From: Comamonas sp.
Lineage (GTDB): Bacteria > Pseudomonadota > Gammaproteobacteria > Burkholderiales > Burkholderiaceae_C
Length of the DNA: 16,800 nucleotides
Assembly (NCBI GenBank): GCA_018384835.1
Contig: JAHAYB010000510.1
Span: 1 to 16,800 of the forward strand
Direction of reading: 5' to 3'
In this document: positions 14,603 through 16,800 of the stretch, piece after piece
Layout: each line of letters begins with the position of its first letter
How positions within the stretch are numbered: position 1 is the stretch's first letter
Notes under the pieces: generated by a model
The model's input: the letters and a program-made list of their open reading frames with translations, nothing else
Told to the model about the DNA's origin: nothing
The model's database searches: none
Made by a program: the position numbers and the translations under genes

Positions 14603-16285
14603 TTACTTGTCAGCATCCAGCTTGGCGCGTAGCAAAGCGCCCAGGCTGGTGGTGCCGGCATTTTCCTTGGAAGCCTGCGCCGACAGGCTGGCCATGGCTT
14701 CTTGCTGCTCGGCTTGGTCTTTTTGCTTGATAGACAGCTGGATGTTGCGGCTCTTGCGGTCGATGCTGACCACCACGACCGATACTTCCTCGCCTTCTTT
14801 CAAGACGTTGCGGGCATCTTCCACGCGCTCTTGCGAGATTTCGGAGACGCGCAGGTAGCCCAGCACGTCTTCGCCCAGGTCGATTTCAGCGCCCTTGGCA
14901 TCCACGGTTTTGATGGTGCCAGTAACAATGGAGCCTTTATCGTTAACCGAAACAAAGGTGGTGAAGGGGTCAGAATCGAGCTGTTTGATGCCCAGGCTGA
15001 TGCGCTCGCGCTCCACATCCACGCCCAGGACGATGGCTTCCACTTCCTGGCCTTTTTTGTAGTTGCGCACAGCGGCTTCGCCGGTTTCGTTCCAAGACAG
15101 GTCGGACAGGTGAACCAGGCCGTCGATGCCAGCATCCAGACCCACAAACACGCCAAAGTCGGTGATGGATTTGATGGGGCCTTTGACTTTGTCGCCACGG
15201 CGGGTATTTTGTGCAAATTCTTGCCAGGGGTTGGCGCGGCATTGCTTCATGCCCAGGCTGATGCGGCGTTTGTCTTCGTCGATGTCCAGCACCATGACTT
15301 CAACCTCATCGCCCAAGCTCACCAGCTTGTTGGGGGCAACGTTCTTGTTGGTCCAATCCATTTCGGAGACGTGTACCAAGCCCTCGATGCCGGGTTCCAG
15401 CTCCACAAACGCGCCGTAGTCGGCAATGTTGGTAACTTTGCCGAACATGCGCGTGCTGGAGGGGTAGCGGCGCGATACGCCCATCCAGGGGTCTTCGCCC
15501 ATTTGCTTCAGGCCCAAGCTTACGCGGCTCTTGTCAGCGTCAAACTTGAGGATTTTGGCGGTAATTTCTTGACCAGCTTGCACCACTTCGGAGGGGTGAC
15601 GCACACGACGCCAAGCCATGTCGGTGATGTGCAGCAGGCCGTCAATGCCGCCCAAATCGACAAACGCACCGTATTCGGTGATGTTCTTGACCACGCCGTT
15701 GACGATGGCACCTTCTTGCAGGGTCGCCAGCAGCTTCTCGCGCTCTTCGCCCATAGAGGCTTCAATCACAGCGCGGCGGCTCAGCACCACGTTGTTGCGC
15801 TTGCGATCGAGCTTGATGACCTTGAACTCCATGGTTTTGTTTTCGTAGGGAGTGAGGTCTTTGGTAGGACGGGTATCTACCAGCGAGCCAGGCAGGAAGG
15901 CGCGGATACCGTTGACCAGTACGGTCAGGCCACCCTTGACGCGACCGCTGGTCGTGCCGGTGACGAACTCGCCGGACTCCAGCGCTTGCTCCAGCGACAG
16001 CCAGGAGGCCAGGCGCTTGGCAGTGTCACGCGACAGCACGGTGTCGCCATAGCCGTTTTCGATGGTGCCCACGGCCACAGACACGAAGTCGCCTACTTGG
16101 ACTTCGATTTCGCCCTGGTCGTTTTTGAATTACTCGATGGGCACATAGGCTTCAGATTTAAAGCCGGCATCGACGATCACAAAGTTTTGATAGACGCTGA
16201 AGACCTCAGCGGTGATGACCTCACCGGGGCGCATCTCGGTGCGTTGCAGGGATTCTTCAAACAGGGCGGCAAAAGATTCAGACAT
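14603..16285 (-). CDS. rpsA: 30S ribosomal protein S1, interrupted by an in-frame TAA at codon 52
   Basis: S1 binds mRNA and delivers it to the 30S subunit. From ATG 16285 (AAGGA six bases upstream) the frame reads [20 protein letters not shown] and, apart from one codon, continues to TAA 14603, 560 codons, the normal S1 length. Six S1 domains begin near residues 21, 104, 192, 275, 362 and 449, with repeated TDFGVF/DYGAFV and GLVHxS motifs. Codon 52 (16130-16132) is TAA, within PIE-stop-FKNDQGE, where family members have Glu or Gln; one base change explains it. The frame is intact on both sides. Only a GTG at codon 68 (16084) could restart, losing most of domain 1, which docks S1 on S2. Because rpsA is essential, sequencing error or a variant base is the likeliest cause. 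Confidence 0.9.
16130..16132 (-). other. Premature TAA codon in rpsA
   Basis: Minus-strand TAA between GAG (Glu51) and TTC (Phe53). A C-to-T or G-to-T change from CAA or GAA would give it. TAA also ends fliF, fliG, fliR and rpsA itself in this window, so genome-wide reassignment of TAA is excluded. Confidence 0.9.
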
Positions 16286-16438
16286 GTATTTCCTTGCTCA
16301 CCAACAGGTTTCCGGCAGCACCATTGCTGCGCGTTTTTAAGACTGCTGGCGAAAGGGTAGATCGCAGATGATCTAAGGGGGTTGGTAATGAACAACCGCT
16401 GCGCACAACACAAGGTAAGCGAGCAGCGGGCGAAAAAA
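16286..16438 (-). promoter_or_regulatory. rpsA upstream leader region with two dyads
   Basis: These 153 bases between cmk and rpsA should hold the rpsA promoter and leader. Visible structure: TAGATC (16358-16363) and GATCTA (16370-16375) with a six-base spacer, and CCGCTGC (16396-16402) with GCAGCGG (16423-16429) with a 20-base spacer. Neither is followed by a T-run. The ribosome-binding site AAGGA lies six bases before ATG 16285. I cannot assign a convincing -35/-10 pair. In E. coli the rpsA leader is structured and S1 represses its own translation, so a similar role is possible. Confidence 0.4.
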
Positions 16439-16800
16439 TCAGCCTTCTTGCCCCACGACCTTAGAAAATTCAGAGGTGCGAGGTGCAAAAGGCTGACGTG
16501 CTTGCCACCAAGACAAGACTTGCTGCACGGCTTGTTCAATCGTGCTGTTGGTATTGTCCCAGTGCATGGCATCTTCGGCGGGTTTGAGGGGGGCGGCTGC
16601 ACGCTGCATATCGCGCGCGTCCCGCGCCTGTAAATCTGCCAAAAGACTGTCGATATTAGCAGACAAACCCTTATCTATCAATTGCTTGTAGCGCCTTTCT
16701 GCGCGTTTTTCTGCGCTGGCGGTTAAAAATATTTTTAGCGGTGCGTGCGGAAAAACCACAGTGCCCATATCGCGCCCATCGGCGACCAGGCCGGGCAGGC
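16439..16800 (-). CDS. cmk: Cytidylate (CMP) kinase, C-terminal part
   Basis: Cmk phosphorylates CMP and dCMP with ATP in pyrimidine nucleotide recycling. The gene runs off the right edge; about 120 residues are visible to the TGA at 16439-16441. They include the conserved [17 protein letters not shown] stretch (first visible residues), the [19 protein letters not shown] segment and the [20 protein letters not shown] segment, whose arginines lie in the mobile lid, then a Trp-containing C-terminal helix (about [11 protein letters not shown]). It lies directly upstream of rpsA, the usual cmk-rpsA pairing. TTTTTT follows its stop, but no strong hairpin precedes it, so readthrough into rpsA is plausible. 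Confidence 0.94.
   Translation of the reverse strand, partial: LPGLVADGRDMGTVVFPHAPLKIFLTASAEKRAERRYKQLIDKGLSANIDSLLADLQARDARDMQRAAAPLKPAEDAMHWDNTNSTIEQAVQQVLSWWQARQPFAPRTSEFSKVVGQEG

Noticed and set aside
14702..16360. A 552-codon open frame on the plus strand opposite rpsA
   Set aside because: It mirrors the highly conserved S1 gene almost end to end, has no recognisable domain or ribosome-binding site, and open antisense frames are common opposite genes with strong codon bias.
1..16800. Search for CRISPR arrays, tRNA or rRNA genes, insertion sequences, toxin-antitoxin or defence genes
   Set aside because: No spaced repeats of CRISPR type, cloverleaf sequences, transposase motifs or defence domains were seen. 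The DNA is almost fully accounted for by flagellar and housekeeping genes.

Overview
The window is ordinary bacterial chromosome and looks like Burkholderiales, most likely Comamonadaceae. This rests on the order cmk-rpsA-ihfB-lapA-lapB, the RpsA and LapB sequence style, a fliE gene diverging from a fliF-to-fliR block, and moderately GC-rich codon use. The assignment comes from recalled protein style, not from a search.

Layout. Positions 3-101 hold the last codons of a gene that resembles the C-terminus of a SIMPL (DUF541) protein. fliE (252-581, minus) follows, with its own intrinsic terminator at 139-174. Reading away from fliE is a flagellar block on the plus strand: fliF, fliG, fliH, fliI, fliJ, fliK, then after a 216-base gap fliL, fliM, fliN, fliO, fliP, fliQ, fliR (801-12521). 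Together these encode the MS ring, the C ring/switch (FliG, FliM, FliN), the export ATPase complex (FliH, FliI, FliJ), hook-length control (FliK), the stator-associated FliL and the export gate (FliO, FliP, FliQ, FliR). flhA and flhB are not here. Tight spacing and short overlaps (fliH/fliI, fliM/fliN, fliN/fliO) indicate coupled translation.

Converging on fliR is a minus-strand housekeeping block: cmk (3' part only, entering from the right edge), rpsA, ihfB, lapA and lapB. These encode CMP kinase, ribosomal protein S1, the IHF beta subunit and the LPS-assembly control pair. An intrinsic terminator at 14551-14584 separates rpsA from ihfB.

Most notable points: (1) rpsA, normally essential, carries an in-frame TAA at codon 52. 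(2) Several genes (the SIMPL-like gene, fliF, fliI, fliO) have short tandem duplications over or just after their stop codons. (3) A perfect sigma-28 -10 box (GCCGATAA) lies in the fliI-fliJ gap. (4) LapB carries a roughly 40-residue insert encoded by a palindrome plus low-complexity DNA. I found no CRISPR array, tRNA, rRNA, insertion sequence, defence system or candidate new multi-gene system.
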